The notes beneath the pieces were generated by a model, which saw nothing but the letters and a program-made list of their open reading frames with translations, was not told where the DNA came from and ran no database searches. DNA of 64,000 nucleotides, taken from assembly GCF_030323865.1 (NCBI RefSeq), contig NZ_CP066362.1:3100001-3164000 (forward strand). Reading direction: 5' to 3'. The first letter of the stretch is position 1; the number at the start of each line of letters is the position of its first letter. The stretch is from Pseudarthrobacter defluvii (lineage in GTDB: Bacteria; Actinomycetota; Actinomycetes; Actinomycetales; Micrococcaceae). Shown here piece after piece: positions 42,763 to 51,264 of this stretch. Position numbers and translations under genes: made by a program.

Positions 42763-43841
42763 CCATTTCCATCATCCTGGGCTTCATCCTGCTGGGACTG
42801 GTGCTGCTGCTCGCACTGGTGCTGCCGTCGGTCACCAGCGGCACGGTGCCTTTTGGGGTGCGGATCCCGGCCCAGTACTCAACCCACCCCGTGGTGGCGG
42901 AGCAGGCGCGCCGTTACCGCCGGCGCGTCCTGGTCTGCGGGGGTGTCATTGGCGTGGTGGGCGTGGGGAGCCTCGCACTCACACGTCAGCCGCTGCTGCT
43001 CCCATTGTCTGTGCTGGTACTCGTGGGCCTCTGGTACGGCTGCTTCTTCCTGGCACACCAGGAGATCCGGGCAGCGAAGGTCGACGGCGGCTGGTTCGAG
43101 GGCCTGCACGAGGGTGTCGCGGTGGACACCGAATTGAGGACCAATCCGCCCCGGTTCCCATGGCGCTGGCTGGCGCCCGCCGCACTCATCACTGCCGCCA
43201 CCGCGGTCATCGGCATCCTGATCTATCCCTCCATGCCCCAGACCCTCGTGGTGCACTATGCCGGCAATGGAACTGCCGACCGGGTGGAGGCCAAATCGGT
43301 TGGCTCGGCCTTTTCGCTGGTCTTCCTGCAGCTGGGTCTGACGGCGCTGCTCGCGGGCCTGGCGACGGCCATCATCCGAAGCCGGGCGGATCTTGACCCA
43401 GCCCGCCCTGAGGGCTCCTCACGCTGGGCCCGGCACTACATGTCGCTGGGAGCCAAGGCCCTGCTGGGACTGGTGGCCATGATCGACCTCGGCCTTATGG
43501 CGTCATCACTGCTGATGTGGACCGGGACTGTGACCCGGTGGGCGCCGCTGGTCATCGTGGTCCCCGTCCTGGCCGCCGTGGTGGCAGCGGTAACGGTCCT
43601 GGCCAGGAACAACGCGGACCGCGGCGGGGACGGGGAGGACACGGGACTGACGCACCGTGACGACGACAAGTTCTGGCGCGCCGGCCTGATCTACTTCAAC
43701 CGCGAAGACCCAGCGCTGCTGGTTCCCCGCAGGTTCGGCATTGGATGGACGCTGAACTTCGGGGAGCCCCGGGCGGCGATGCTGCTGGCCGGCGTGGTAG
43801 CGCTGATCGTTTTGGTGCTCACGCTCCGCTTTGGCGGCTGA
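42759..43841 (+). CDS. DUF1648/DUF5808-like membrane protein
   Basis: This 360-residue membrane protein has about 8 helices. The conserved DUF1648-like box is LIYPSMPQTLVVHYAGNGTADR, and a C-terminal DUF5808-like stretch reads DDKFWRAGLIYFNREDPALLVPRRFGIGWTLNFGEPRA. Such proteins accompany YtrA-type regulators; biochemical function is unknown. The ATG overlaps the gntR stop. The degenerate repeat at 43846-43872 begins 4 bases after its stop and may terminate it. Confidence 0.88.
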   Translation: MTISIILGFILLGLVLLLALVLPSVTSGTVPFGVRIPAQYSTHPVVAEQARRYRRRVLVCGGVIGVVGVGSLALTRQPLLLPLSVLVLVGLWYGCFFLAHQEIRAAKVDGGWFEGLHEGVAVDTELRTNPPRFPWRWLAPAALITAATAVIGILIYPSMPQTLVVHYAGNGTADRVEAKSVGSAFSLVFLQLGLTALLAGLATAIIRSRADLDPARPEGSSRWARHYMSLGAKALLGLVAMIDLGLMASSLLMWTGTVTRWAPLVIVVPVLAAVVAAVTVLARNNADRGGDGEDTGLTHRDDDKFWRAGLIYFNREDPALLVPRRFGIGWTLNFGEPRAAMLLAGVVALIVLVLTLRFGG

Positions 43842-43845
43842 GCAG

Positions 43846-43872
43846 GTACGACGGCGGCACGCGGCCCCGTCG
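43846..43872. repeat. GTACGACGGCGG-type element, degenerate hairpin
   Basis: GTACGACGGCGGC (43846-43858) is followed by ACGC and a partial complement (9 of 13 positions pair). It matches the perfect element at 44134-44165. It lies between two convergent genes. Confidence 0.6.
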
Positions 43873-43881
43873 CAGCCACCG

Positions 43882-44067
43882 TTACTGGATCAGGTAGTGG
43901 CGTTCGTCGGCGCCGGGTACTGCAGAGGCCTTGGGAAACACGGCCTTTGACAGCGCCTTCAGTCCGATCACCGGAAGCAGCACGGCGGCGGCGCCGACGG
44001 AGAGGGCAGTCCAGGCGAGGTTTTCGATCGCGCCGAGCGCGGGTGCCTGAGGAGCGGTATTAGCCAA
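43882..44067 (-). CDS. small membrane-anchored protein, 61 aa
   Basis: A short protein (MANTAPQAPALGAIENLAWTALSVGAAAVLLPVIGLKAL) with one long hydrophobic helix and a basic/charged C-terminal tail (ADERHYLIQ). A TTG start with AAGGGT about 8 bases upstream. It is downstream of the ABC genes on the same strand but separated by a perfect hairpin, so may be independent. Function unknown. Confidence 0.55.
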   Translation of the reverse strand: MANTAPQAPALGAIENLAWTALSVGAAAVLLPVIGLKALSKAVFPKASAVPGADERHYLIQ

Positions 44068-44133
44068 GATTCTGACCCTTATGTGAGACCGGTGGGGACT
44101 CCAAGATTACGGCAGGCCGCGGGATCAGGGAAA

Positions 44134-44165
44134 AGTACGACGGCGGCACGCGCCGCCGTCGTACT
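44134..44165. repeat. perfect palindromic GTACGACGGCGGC element (REP-like or terminator)
   Basis: AGTACGACGGCGGC (44134-44147) and GCCGCCGTCGTACT (44152-44165) form a 14-bp stem with a 4-base ACGC loop. It sits in the gap after the ABC permease gene. It is the best copy of a motif seen at least six times in the window. It would terminate transcription but its dispersion suggests a repeat family. Confidence 0.75.
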
Positions 44166-44188
44166 CCAACCCAGCGCGATGCTTCCTG

Positions 44189-44923
44189 CTAAACGGGCAT
44201 CCTGCGGAGCGTGAGGTAGGACCCAGCGGCAAGGACCGCTGCCAGTAGGAGCCCCCACAAGGTGAGGCCCAACGAACCGGTGATTGCGAACCATTGCGCC
44301 ACAACCGGCCACGCCTGCTGGAAGGTCACAAGGGCGACGAGCCCCACCAGCACCAGGCCGGTGCCCAGCAGCGCACTGGCCAGCCCCAGCGCTCCAAAGC
44401 GCCTGAAGATCGTGGCGAACCAGAACCCGAGCACGAAGAAAAGCACGGCCAAGACAAAGTAGGTGAGGGCGGCCGCAAGCGGACCTGCCGCCCATACCCA
44501 CTCCAGGTAGGAAAAGTAGGCGTTGAAGCCGTACCCGGCGGTTGCCTGCTCCAGCAGGCCCAGCAGGACAAACACTGCGGACATCCCGGTTGCGCTCACA
44601 GCCGCGGCAGCCAGCGAGCCAAGGAAGAACTCCCGCCGTGTCAGGCTCATCGCCTGGGAAAACGGAAACGTCATGGTCATTGCCTGGATACCGATGGCGA
44701 GGAAATACCACAGTGGAGCCTGCGCACCACCGCCGGCTTTCACGCCGGTCTGCCCTGCGCCGCCAACGATCCAGAAGATGAGCATGGACAGGACCCAGGA
44801 ACCGCCCAGTATCAGGACCGGAACCCAGAGGAACGTCCGCTTGTTGAGGAATTGCAGACGGACCACGTTGAGCATGCGGTTGCGCGGGACGGACCGTTGC
44901 ACGGCGCGGTTGAGGGTGGTCAT
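44189..44923 (-). CDS. ABC transporter permease subunit
   Basis: This 244-residue membrane protein has about six helices, with an N-terminal cytoplasmic segment (MTTLNRAVQRSVPRNRMLNVVRLQFLNKR). It forms the membrane part of the transporter with the ATPase encoded just upstream (4-base overlap). Similar modules controlled by YtrA-type repressors export or sense cell-envelope antibiotics in Firmicutes; the substrate here is unknown. Confidence 0.85.
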   Translation of the reverse strand: MTTLNRAVQRSVPRNRMLNVVRLQFLNKRTFLWVPVLILGGSWVLSMLIFWIVGGAGQTGVKAGGGAQAPLWYFLAIGIQAMTMTFPFSQAMSLTRREFFLGSLAAAAVSATGMSAVFVLLGLLEQATAGYGFNAYFSYLEWVWAAGPLAAALTYFVLAVLFFVLGFWFATIFRRFGALGLASALLGTGLVLVGLVALVTFQQAWPVVAQWFAITGSLGLTLWGLLLAAVLAAGSYLTLRRMPV

Positions 44924-45840
44924 CGGAGGCTTCCTTCCGGGGCGGCCGGGTCCGCGGGGCGGATGCCGGCGGACCGCTGCTGGGTGAGGCGGACAATGAG
45001 CTGCTGCAGGGAGACGGGGGCCAGTTCGAGGCCGTCCGCCGCGAGCGTGGCGCTTTCGGTTGCATCCAAGTGGCCAAGGAAGGTCACGGAGGCGACCCGG
45101 CCCAGACTCTCGCGGTGGATGACTTCGCGTCCGCCAACTGCCCGATCGACCGCGCCCGCATCACCCACGACGTTGGTGGCCATGGCACGGGCGCCCTCGG
45201 CTGATTGGTCCATGATGATGCGGCCCGCGTCAATAAGGAGCACGCGTTCGATGAGGTTTGATACCTCGTCGATGAGGTGGCTGGAGAGGAGGATGGTCCG
45301 GGGGTGCTCCGCGTAGTCAGCCAGCAGACGGTCGTAGAACGTCTGCCGCGCTACGGCGTCCAGCCCCAGGTACGGCTCGTCGAAAAAGGTAATTTCCGCA
45401 CGGGAGGCAAGCCCGATGATGACGCCGACGGCGGAGAGCTGCCCGCGCGACAGCTTCTTGATGGTCCGTTTCAGGGGCAGCTGGAAGTCGTCAATGAGTT
45501 CGTCCGCCAAGCCCTGGTCCCAGTTGGGGAAGAAGAGCCGCGCCGCTGCGAGGGCGTGGCGCGCGGAGGCATCGTCCGGGTATTTTTGGCTCTCCCGGAC
45601 AAAGCACATCCGGCTCAGCACCCTCGGGTTCTCATACGGGTTCTCGCCGAACACGCGAACTTCTCCACTGCTGGGGAAGTTCTGTGCCGTGAGGATGGAC
45701 ATGGCGGTGGTTTTGCCGGCGCCGTTGCGGCCCAGGAGCCCGTAGATGGCGTTCTGCTCAATGTCGAAGCTCACATTGTCCAGCGCGAGTGCGTCCTTGT
45801 AGCTCTTGGTGAGGTTCCGAACCTCGATTACGGCGCTCAT
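44920..45840 (-). CDS. ABC transporter ATP-binding protein
   Basis: 306 residues. Walker A is LLGRNGAGKTTA, signature LSRGQLSAVGVIIGLAS (an LSRGQ variant), Walker B ITFFDEPYLGLD, H-loop SSHLIDEV. A C-terminal tail of about 80 residues follows. It overlaps the GntR gene start-stop by 4 bases and the permease by 4 bases, so the three genes form one operon. Confidence 0.92.
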   Translation of the reverse strand: MSAVIEVRNLTKSYKDALALDNVSFDIEQNAIYGLLGRNGAGKTTAMSILTAQNFPSSGEVRVFGENPYENPRVLSRMCFVRESQKYPDDASARHALAAARLFFPNWDQGLADELIDDFQLPLKRTIKKLSRGQLSAVGVIIGLASRAEITFFDEPYLGLDAVARQTFYDRLLADYAEHPRTILLSSHLIDEVSNLIERVLLIDAGRIIMDQSAEGARAMATNVVGDAGAVDRAVGGREVIHRESLGRVASVTFLGHLDATESATLAADGLELAPVSLQQLIVRLTQQRSAGIRPADPAAPEGSLR

Positions 45841-46244
45841 GGCGTCCTTCCGTCGGTCTCGTGGGATGGTGGTGCGGCTGCGGCTGCCTCGCCTGCGCCG
45901 GTGCGCACAAGATCGGCCACGTCGTCGGGTCCCAGCCCGATCCGGCGTGCCTCTGCGAGCAGGGGCTGAACGTACCGCAGGGCGAAGTCGTTGCGGCGTT
46001 CCTTGAGCAGGAGCTCCCGGGCGCCGGGGGCGACGAACATGCCCACACCCCTGCGCTTGTAGAGCACACCTTTGCTGACAAGCATGTTGATCCCCTTCGC
46101 TGCCGTCGCCGGATTCATGCGGTAGAAGGATGCAAGCTCATTGGTTGAGGGAGCCTGGGCTTCTTCGGCCAAAGATCCATCCACAATCGAATCTTCAACC
46201 TGTCCGGCGATCTGCACGAAGAGAGGTGTGCCGTCCTCTTTCAA
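45837..46244 (-). CDS. GntR-family regulator, YtrA subfamily
   Basis: This 135-residue protein has the winged-helix motif of YtrA-like GntR members (GTPLFVQIAGQVEDSIVDGSLAEEAQAPSTNELASFYRMNPATAAKGINMLVSKGVL). I choose the TTG at 46244: CAGGAGG lies 5 bases upstream and the protein then begins where homologues begin. An in-frame TTG at 46292 has no ribosome site and adds an unusual Tyr-rich extension. First gene of the ABC operon. Confidence 0.85.
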   Translation of the reverse strand: MKEDGTPLFVQIAGQVEDSIVDGSLAEEAQAPSTNELASFYRMNPATAAKGINMLVSKGVLYKRRGVGMFVAPGARELLLKERRNDFALRYVQPLLAEARRIGLGPDDVADLVRTGAGEAAAAAPPSHETDGRTP

Positions 46245-46386
46245 CGCGGCCTCCTGGTGCAGCGGCTTATAGTTATATGGTTCATTACTCAACTAACTAA
46301 CCATCGAACTCACTTCCGCGTCAAGTACGGCTGCTGCAAGGGGTAGGCCCCACTGCAGATGGCGACGCGCAAAAGAAGCTTCGACG

Positions 46387-46436
46387 CGAAAAGCGGCTGG
46401 CGCTGCCCAGGTGTGGGCAGCGCCAGCCGCTTTTCG
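46387..46436. terminator. strong intrinsic terminator of the E1-E2 operon
   Basis: Two perfect 22-bp arms (46387-46408 and 46415-46436) pair around a 6-base loop, ending in CGCTTTTCGG. In the minus direction it ends in a CGAAAA/T-type run after the dehydrogenase operon stop at 46472. One of the longest stems in the window. Confidence 0.85.
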
Positions 46437-46471
46437 GTTCGGAGGAATATTTACCCGTCGAGAAGGAGGGG

Positions 46472-47989
46472 TTAGATGTCCGCCAGCAGTCCCGTGGGGT
46501 TTTCTATGGCATCGGCCACGAAGCGGAGGAAGCCGCCGGCCGTGCCGCCGTCGCAGACCCGGTGGTCGAAGGTCAGGGTCAGTTCGGTGACCTTTCGGAC
46601 GGCCAGCTCGCCGTCAACCACCCACGGCTTGTCGATGATCCGGCCCACCCCGAGGATGGCCACCTCCGGGTGGTTGATGATCGCCGCGGAACCATCCACG
46701 CCGAACACCCCGTAGTTGTTCAGCGTGAACGTGCCACTGCCGAGCTCGGTGGGCGTCGCCTTGCCCTCCCGCGCAACCTGCGTGAGCCGGCGGATCTCGG
46801 CGTCGAGTTCGCGGGCGCTGAGCTTCTCGGCGCCGCGGACGGAGGGGACCATCAGGCCGCGGTCGGTCTGCGCCGCGAAGCCCAGGTTGATCCCGTCGAA
46901 GGACACAATCTCCTGGGACCCATCGTCCGCGGTTTCGATCCGTGTGTTCAGTTCCGGGTACTTCTTCAGCCCCGCCGTGACGAACCGGGCGATGAACGCG
47001 AGCAGGCCGGGAACCTCGGCGCCGTTGACCTTGAATCCCTCGCGCAGCTCCATGAGCGGGGTGGCATCGACATCCACCCAGACGGTGGCCTCCGGGATCT
47101 CGGAGCGGCTGCGGACCATGTTGGTGGCCACCGCCTTCCGGACACCACGGACCGGCGTGCGGGCCGAGATGGCGAGACCGGTGCGGGAGTCGGTGGTTGA
47201 GCCGGCAGGAGTTTCAGCCGGCTCAAGAGATGGACGCTCCGGGGCCGCCTGGACAGGCTCGGCCTCGGGTTCAGCCGCGGGCACCGCCGTCCGCATCGCC
47301 GCTTCGACGTCGCGGCGCATGATCAGCCCGCTGTCGCCGGAGCCGGAAAGCTCTCCCAGATCCACGCCGTGCTCCCGTGCCATGCGGCGGACCAGCGGCG
47401 AGATGACGGCACCAAGCTTGCCGGGCACGCGAGTGCGCAGGAGGGTGAGCTCGTCTTCCTTGGACAGCTCAACGGCGGGGGCTTCGGTCCGTTCATCCAC
47501 CGCCACGGAGGACTTCCGCGCACGGGTCCGCCGGGCAACGCCGTGCCCGCCTGGAGTGCCGTACCCGATCAGCACATTTCCTGACCCGGCTTTTTCTTCC
47601 TCCCGATAGGTCTCGGCCTCCGGGTTGGACGGCTTCGGTTCGGCAAGCTCAGTCTCCGCGGGCTCAACCTCGGGCTGGGCCGGCGAAGGGGCGGGGGCGG
47701 CATCATCCGCGGCGGTCCCGGCCGACACCGGGGCGGCCCCAGCACCAAGAGGCGTCACCGAGATCAGCGGCTTCCCCACGTCGAGGGTCTCCCCCGGCTG
47801 CCCGTGCAGCTCGGCAACGATCCCCGCATAGGGGGACGGCACCTCGACGGCGGACTTGGCGGTCTCCACCTCGGCGATCGGCTGGTCAACGGCAATCTCA
47901 TCCCCAACGGCAACGTGCCAGGAAACGAGCTCCGCTTCAGTGAGCCCCTCGCCCAGGTCCGGCAACAAAAACACGCGTGGTTCGCTCAT
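46472..47989 (-). CDS. 2-oxo acid dehydrogenase E2 (dihydrolipoyl acyltransferase)
   Basis: This 505-residue E2 has one N-terminal lipoyl domain (lipoylated Lys in DQPIAEVETAKSAVEVPSP), a Pro/Ala-rich linker with Glu, a peripheral subunit-binding domain (ISPLVRRMAREHGVDLGELSGSGDSGLIMRRDVEAAM), and the C-terminal catalytic domain with the HRVCDGGTAGGFLRFV active site. It transfers acyl groups to CoA, with E1 encoded upstream. A lipoyl dehydrogenase (E3) is not in the window. Branched-chain versus pyruvate substrate is not settled by sequence. Confidence 0.92.
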   Translation of the reverse strand: MSEPRVFLLPDLGEGLTEAELVSWHVAVGDEIAVDQPIAEVETAKSAVEVPSPYAGIVAELHGQPGETLDVGKPLISVTPLGAGAAPVSAGTAADDAAPAPSPAQPEVEPAETELAEPKPSNPEAETYREEEKAGSGNVLIGYGTPGGHGVARRTRARKSSVAVDERTEAPAVELSKEDELTLLRTRVPGKLGAVISPLVRRMAREHGVDLGELSGSGDSGLIMRRDVEAAMRTAVPAAEPEAEPVQAAPERPSLEPAETPAGSTTDSRTGLAISARTPVRGVRKAVATNMVRSRSEIPEATVWVDVDATPLMELREGFKVNGAEVPGLLAFIARFVTAGLKKYPELNTRIETADDGSQEIVSFDGINLGFAAQTDRGLMVPSVRGAEKLSARELDAEIRRLTQVAREGKATPTELGSGTFTLNNYGVFGVDGSAAIINHPEVAILGVGRIIDKPWVVDGELAVRKVTELTLTFDHRVCDGGTAGGFLRFVADAIENPTGLLADI

Positions 47990-47991
47990 GG

Positions 47992-49113
47992 TCAGTTCTC
48001 CCACTGAAGGTCGTCAACGGCGTCGAGGATGCGGTCCACGCCGGGCAGGTAGTACTTCTCGAGTTTGGGCGCCGGATACGGGACGTCGAACCCGGTCACG
48101 CGGCGGATCGGGGCGGCCAGGTAGTGGAAGCAGCGCTCCTGCACCCGGGCCACGATCTCCGAGGACACGGACGCGAAGCCGTGGGCCTCGGCGATCACCA
48201 CGGCCCGGCCGGTCTTCCGGACGGAAGCGGACACGGTCTCGTCGTCGAAGGGGACGATGGTCCGCACGTCGATCACTTCCAGCGAGCGCCCCTCCAGCGC
48301 AGCCGCCTCCGCGGCAGCCAAAGCGGTGGGCACGGACGGACCGTAGGCAATCAGCGTCGCGTCGGTGCCGGGACGCGCGACGGAGGCCCGCCCCCCGGAG
48401 CCAAGCCCCGCCGTCGTACCTTCCGCACGGGAGCCGTGGAGCCGGCGCAGCTCGCCCAGGTCCACCGAATCCTTGGTCCAGTACATCTTCTTTGGCTCCA
48501 TGAACACAACCGGATCGTCGGAGTCAATCGCCTCGCGGAGCATGCGGTAGCCGTCCGCCACGGTGGCCGGGGTGTAGACCTTCAGGCCCGCGGTGTGGGC
48601 GTAGTAGGACTCGGAGGAGTCGCAGTGGTGCTCCACTCCCCCGATGCCGCCGCCGTAGGGGATGCGGATGACCATGGGCAGCTTGACCATGCCCTTGGTG
48701 CGGTTGTGCATCTTGGCCACGTGGCTGACGATCTGCTCGAAGGCCGGGTACGCGAACGCGTCGAACTGCATCTCGATCACGGGGCGCATCCCGTTGATGG
48801 CCATGCCCACGGCCATGCCGACGATGCCGGACTCGGCCAGCGGGGTGTCGAAGCAGCGCTGCTCGCCGAACGTGGCGGTGAGGCCGTCGGTGATGCGGAA
48901 GACACCGCCCAGGAGCCCTACGTCCTCGCCGAAAACCAGCACGGAGGAATCGACGGACATCGCGTCGGCGAGCGCGGTGTTAAGGGCCTTGGCCATGGTG
49001 ACCGGCTGCGGCCCCGCGGCTTCGGCGGACGCTGCAGCCGAGGCGGCGGCGCGGGCCGTGGCGGCGGAAACGTTGCCGTTGGCCTCGGATGAGGTGGTGA
49101 TGGTGGGGCTCAC
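47992..49113 (-). CDS. 2-oxo acid dehydrogenase E1 beta subunit
   Basis: 373 residues with an Ala-rich N-terminal extension (about 40 residues), then VTMAKALNTALADAMSVDSSVLVFGEDVGLLGGVFRIT, the transketolase pyrimidine domain, and the C-terminal VIAEAHGFASVSSEIVARV region. About residue 235 it carries a Gly/Ala linker (HGSRAEGTTAGLGSGGRASVARPG), encoded by DNA that contains the GTACGACGGCGG motif. GTG start overlaps the E1 alpha stop by 4 bases. Confidence 0.92.
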   Translation of the reverse strand: MSPTITTSSEANGNVSAATARAAASAAASAEAAGPQPVTMAKALNTALADAMSVDSSVLVFGEDVGLLGGVFRITDGLTATFGEQRCFDTPLAESGIVGMAVGMAINGMRPVIEMQFDAFAYPAFEQIVSHVAKMHNRTKGMVKLPMVIRIPYGGGIGGVEHHCDSSESYYAHTAGLKVYTPATVADGYRMLREAIDSDDPVVFMEPKKMYWTKDSVDLGELRRLHGSRAEGTTAGLGSGGRASVARPGTDATLIAYGPSVPTALAAAEAAALEGRSLEVIDVRTIVPFDDETVSASVRKTGRAVVIAEAHGFASVSSEIVARVQERCFHYLAAPIRRVTGFDVPYPAPKLEKYYLPGVDRILDAVDDLQWEN

Positions 49114-50339
49114 TTGCCGGCCTCCTTCGAATCAGTAGCTGCTGCGTCGCGGGCCAGCTCGTCGGCGAGCATGGCGGACTGTTCCTTCAGCTGCGGCGTC
49201 TGCCGCTCAAAGACGTGTCGGAAAAGCTCCTGCGGGTCCACCGGCACGTCCTCGCTGAGGCCTTCGCGCAGCTGCGCGGCAACCGCCTCAGCATGCTCAC
49301 GGATCCGGGCCTCGCCGTCGTCGTCCAACAGCCCCCGGTCCGTCAGATAGGTGCGCATCCTGTTCACCGGGTCCTTGGCCCGCCACTCCGCAACCTCGGC
49401 GCTTTCCCGGTAGCGGGTGTCGTCGTCGGCATTGGTGTGGGCCTGCATGCGGTAGGTGTTGGCTTCCACCAGCAGCGGTCCGGACCCTTCGCGGGCGAGC
49501 TTCACGGCGCGGTCCAGGACGGCGAGGAGGGCCACGACGTCGTTGCCGTCCACCCGTTCGCCCGCCATGCCGTAGCCCACGGCCTTGTGCGCCAGCGACG
49601 GCGCCACCGACTGGTGCGCCAGCGGCACCGAGATGGCGTACTTGTTGTTCTGCACGAAGAAGATCACGGGCAGGTGGAAGACGGCGGCGAAGTTCAGCGC
49701 CTCGTGGAAGTCACCTTCGCTGGTGGCGCCGTCGCCGCACATGGCCAGCACCACGGTGTCCTCGCCGCGGAGCTTGGCGGCGTGCGCAACCCCGACGGCG
49801 TGCAGCAGCTGGGTTGTCAGCGGCGTGCACTGGATGCCCACCTTGTACTCAAGGGGGTCGTAGCCGCCGTGCCAGTCGCCGCGGAAGATGGTCATCACCT
49901 GCACGGGGTCCACGCCGCGGGTCATCACGGCGACGGCGTCCCGGTAGGTGGGGAACATCCAGTCACCATCGGACAGGCACAGGGCGGCGGCCACCTGGCA
50001 GGCTTCCTGGCCGTGGCTGGAGGGGTAGACGGCCATGCGCCCCTGCCGGACCAGCGCGGAGTTCTGGTCGTTGACGCGGCGGCCGACGACGAGGCGTTCG
50101 TACGCTTCGAGCAGCTCCTTGTCGCCGGGCACGGGGTACTCGTGGCCGGGCTGGGTGCCCTGCTCGCCTTCGGGCTTGAGCCGGCCGTCCGGGTCCACCA
50201 TCTGGATCTGGTGCCGGGCGGGGAGCATGTAGTCCTCCACCGTGATGCCGAACTTCTTCACAGCTTCATTCAGCGCGGTGTCCGGCGCTTCCTGCGGGCT
50301 GGTGGTGTCCGGCGCGGTGTGGTCTGCGGAGATCGTCAT
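49110..50339 (-). CDS. 2-oxo acid dehydrogenase E1 alpha subunit
   Basis: 409 residues. TPP-binding motif is MCGDGATSEGDFHEALNFAAVFHLPVIFFVQNN (GDG start and NN end), with the E1 phosphorylation-loop-like AHTNADDDTRYR. It decarboxylates pyruvate or branched-chain 2-oxo acids. First gene of the E1alpha-E1beta-E2 operon; the divergent Lrp/AsnC gene probably regulates it, as for bkd operons. Confidence 0.92.
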   Translation of the reverse strand: MTISADHTAPDTTSPQEAPDTALNEAVKKFGITVEDYMLPARHQIQMVDPDGRLKPEGEQGTQPGHEYPVPGDKELLEAYERLVVGRRVNDQNSALVRQGRMAVYPSSHGQEACQVAAALCLSDGDWMFPTYRDAVAVMTRGVDPVQVMTIFRGDWHGGYDPLEYKVGIQCTPLTTQLLHAVGVAHAAKLRGEDTVVLAMCGDGATSEGDFHEALNFAAVFHLPVIFFVQNNKYAISVPLAHQSVAPSLAHKAVGYGMAGERVDGNDVVALLAVLDRAVKLAREGSGPLLVEANTYRMQAHTNADDDTRYRESAEVAEWRAKDPVNRMRTYLTDRGLLDDDGEARIREHAEAVAAQLREGLSEDVPVDPQELFRHVFERQTPQLKEQSAMLADELARDAAATDSKEAGK

Positions 50340-50411
50340 TGGTCCGTCCTTCGGTAGCCACTATTCGCTCCCAGTATGGTCCTGCAGCAGGTTTCGTATC
50401 TACAAGGTGCG

Positions 50412-50460
50412 CAAATCGTGGAGAAGCTGCTTCAAACTGCCTATTATGGGAGACGATTTG
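50412..50460. promoter_or_regulatory. paired half-sites in divergent Lrp/E1 promoter
   Basis: CAAATCGT (50412-50419) and ACGATTTG (50453-50460) are exact inverted octamers, 41 bases apart centre to centre, about four helical turns. That spacing suits cooperative Lrp/AsnC binding over the promoters of both the E1-E2 operon and the regulator. Confidence 0.5.
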
Positions 50461-50481
50461 TAACTGTGACGTGGATTACCG

Positions 50482-50961
50482 ATGGGGGCCGTGGACAAAA
50501 TGCCGGGCAAGGACGCCGCTGCCGAGGTTCCGCTGGATGACATTGACCGGCGCATCATTGCCGAACTGACCCGCGACGGGCGGATGTCGGTGACGCAGGT
50601 GGCCGAGAACGTCCACATTTCCAGGGCGCACGCGTACTCGCGGATTTCCCGGCTGACGTCCGACGGCGTGCTGACCCGGTTCACGGCGCTTGTGGATCCG
50701 ATCAAGGCGGGGCTCAAGTCCTCGGCCTACGTGACGCTGAAGCTGAAGCAGGATTCCTGGCGCGAACTCCGCGACCAGCTGGGCGCCATCCCCGAGGTGC
50801 ACCACATCGCCCTGGTGGGCGGGGACTTCGATGTGATCCTGCTGGTCCGCGCCGTGGACAACATCGACCTTCGGCGGGTTATCTTCGACCAGCTGCAGAC
50901 CATGCCCGGCGTGCTGGATACGCAGACGTTCCTGGTGTTCGAAGACGTGGATACGCGGTAG
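50482..50961 (+). CDS. Lrp/AsnC-family regulator
   Basis: 159 residues. HTH domain near residues 18-65 (LDDIDRRIIAELTRDGRMSVTQVAENVHISRAHAYSRISRL) and a RAM ligand domain (EVHHIALVGGDFDVILLVRAVDNIDLRRVIFDQL). It is divergent from the E1 alpha gene, and resembles BkdR-type regulators of branched-chain keto acid dehydrogenase genes. The effector is probably an amino acid or 2-oxo acid. An internal ATG at 50500 is a possible alternative start. Confidence 0.92.
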   Translation: MGAVDKMPGKDAAAEVPLDDIDRRIIAELTRDGRMSVTQVAENVHISRAHAYSRISRLTSDGVLTRFTALVDPIKAGLKSSAYVTLKLKQDSWRELRDQLGAIPEVHHIALVGGDFDVILLVRAVDNIDLRRVIFDQLQTMPGVLDTQTFLVFEDVDTR

Positions 50962-51023
50962 CTCTCCGTGGGCGGCTACGGGTCGGAGAACAACTGGCGC
51001 ACCACCACATGCTTCAGCGAAAA

Positions 51024-51061
51024 GGCCACCCTGCAGGCCATCCGACGACTGCAGGGTGGCC
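51024..51061 (+). terminator. intrinsic terminator after lrp-like gene
   Basis: GGCCACCCTGCAG (51024-51036) and CTGCAGGGTGGCC (51049-51061) are perfect 13-bp arms with a 12-base loop, followed by CGTTTT. It lies 63 bases after the stop. The rest of 50962-51264 holds nothing else I recognise. Confidence 0.8.
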
Positions 51062-51264
51062 CGTTTTCAAGACACGGCTGGCGGGTCCGGGGCTTCCCGG
51101 CCGATATCCCAAAAATGAGCTGCAGGGCACGTCTCTCCGGCAGCAGCCAACCTACCCGCGCGGCGGACCCTCCCATAAGGGTTGCCCGCACCCATTCGGT
51201 CTAGCGGCCTACCCATTCCAGGAGCGAGACCGTCGGCGGGGGCAAAGCCGGCGTGCCCCGGCCT

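Noticed and set aside
46245..46292. TTG start giving a 151-residue GntR protein
   Set aside because: No ribosome site, and the extra residues are not found in the family; TTG 46244 with AGGAGG is preferred.
46387..46436. Treated at first as part of a palindromic repeat family
   Set aside because: It does not share sequence with the GTACGACGGCGG or GTCGTTTT elements and its place is as expected for the operon terminator.
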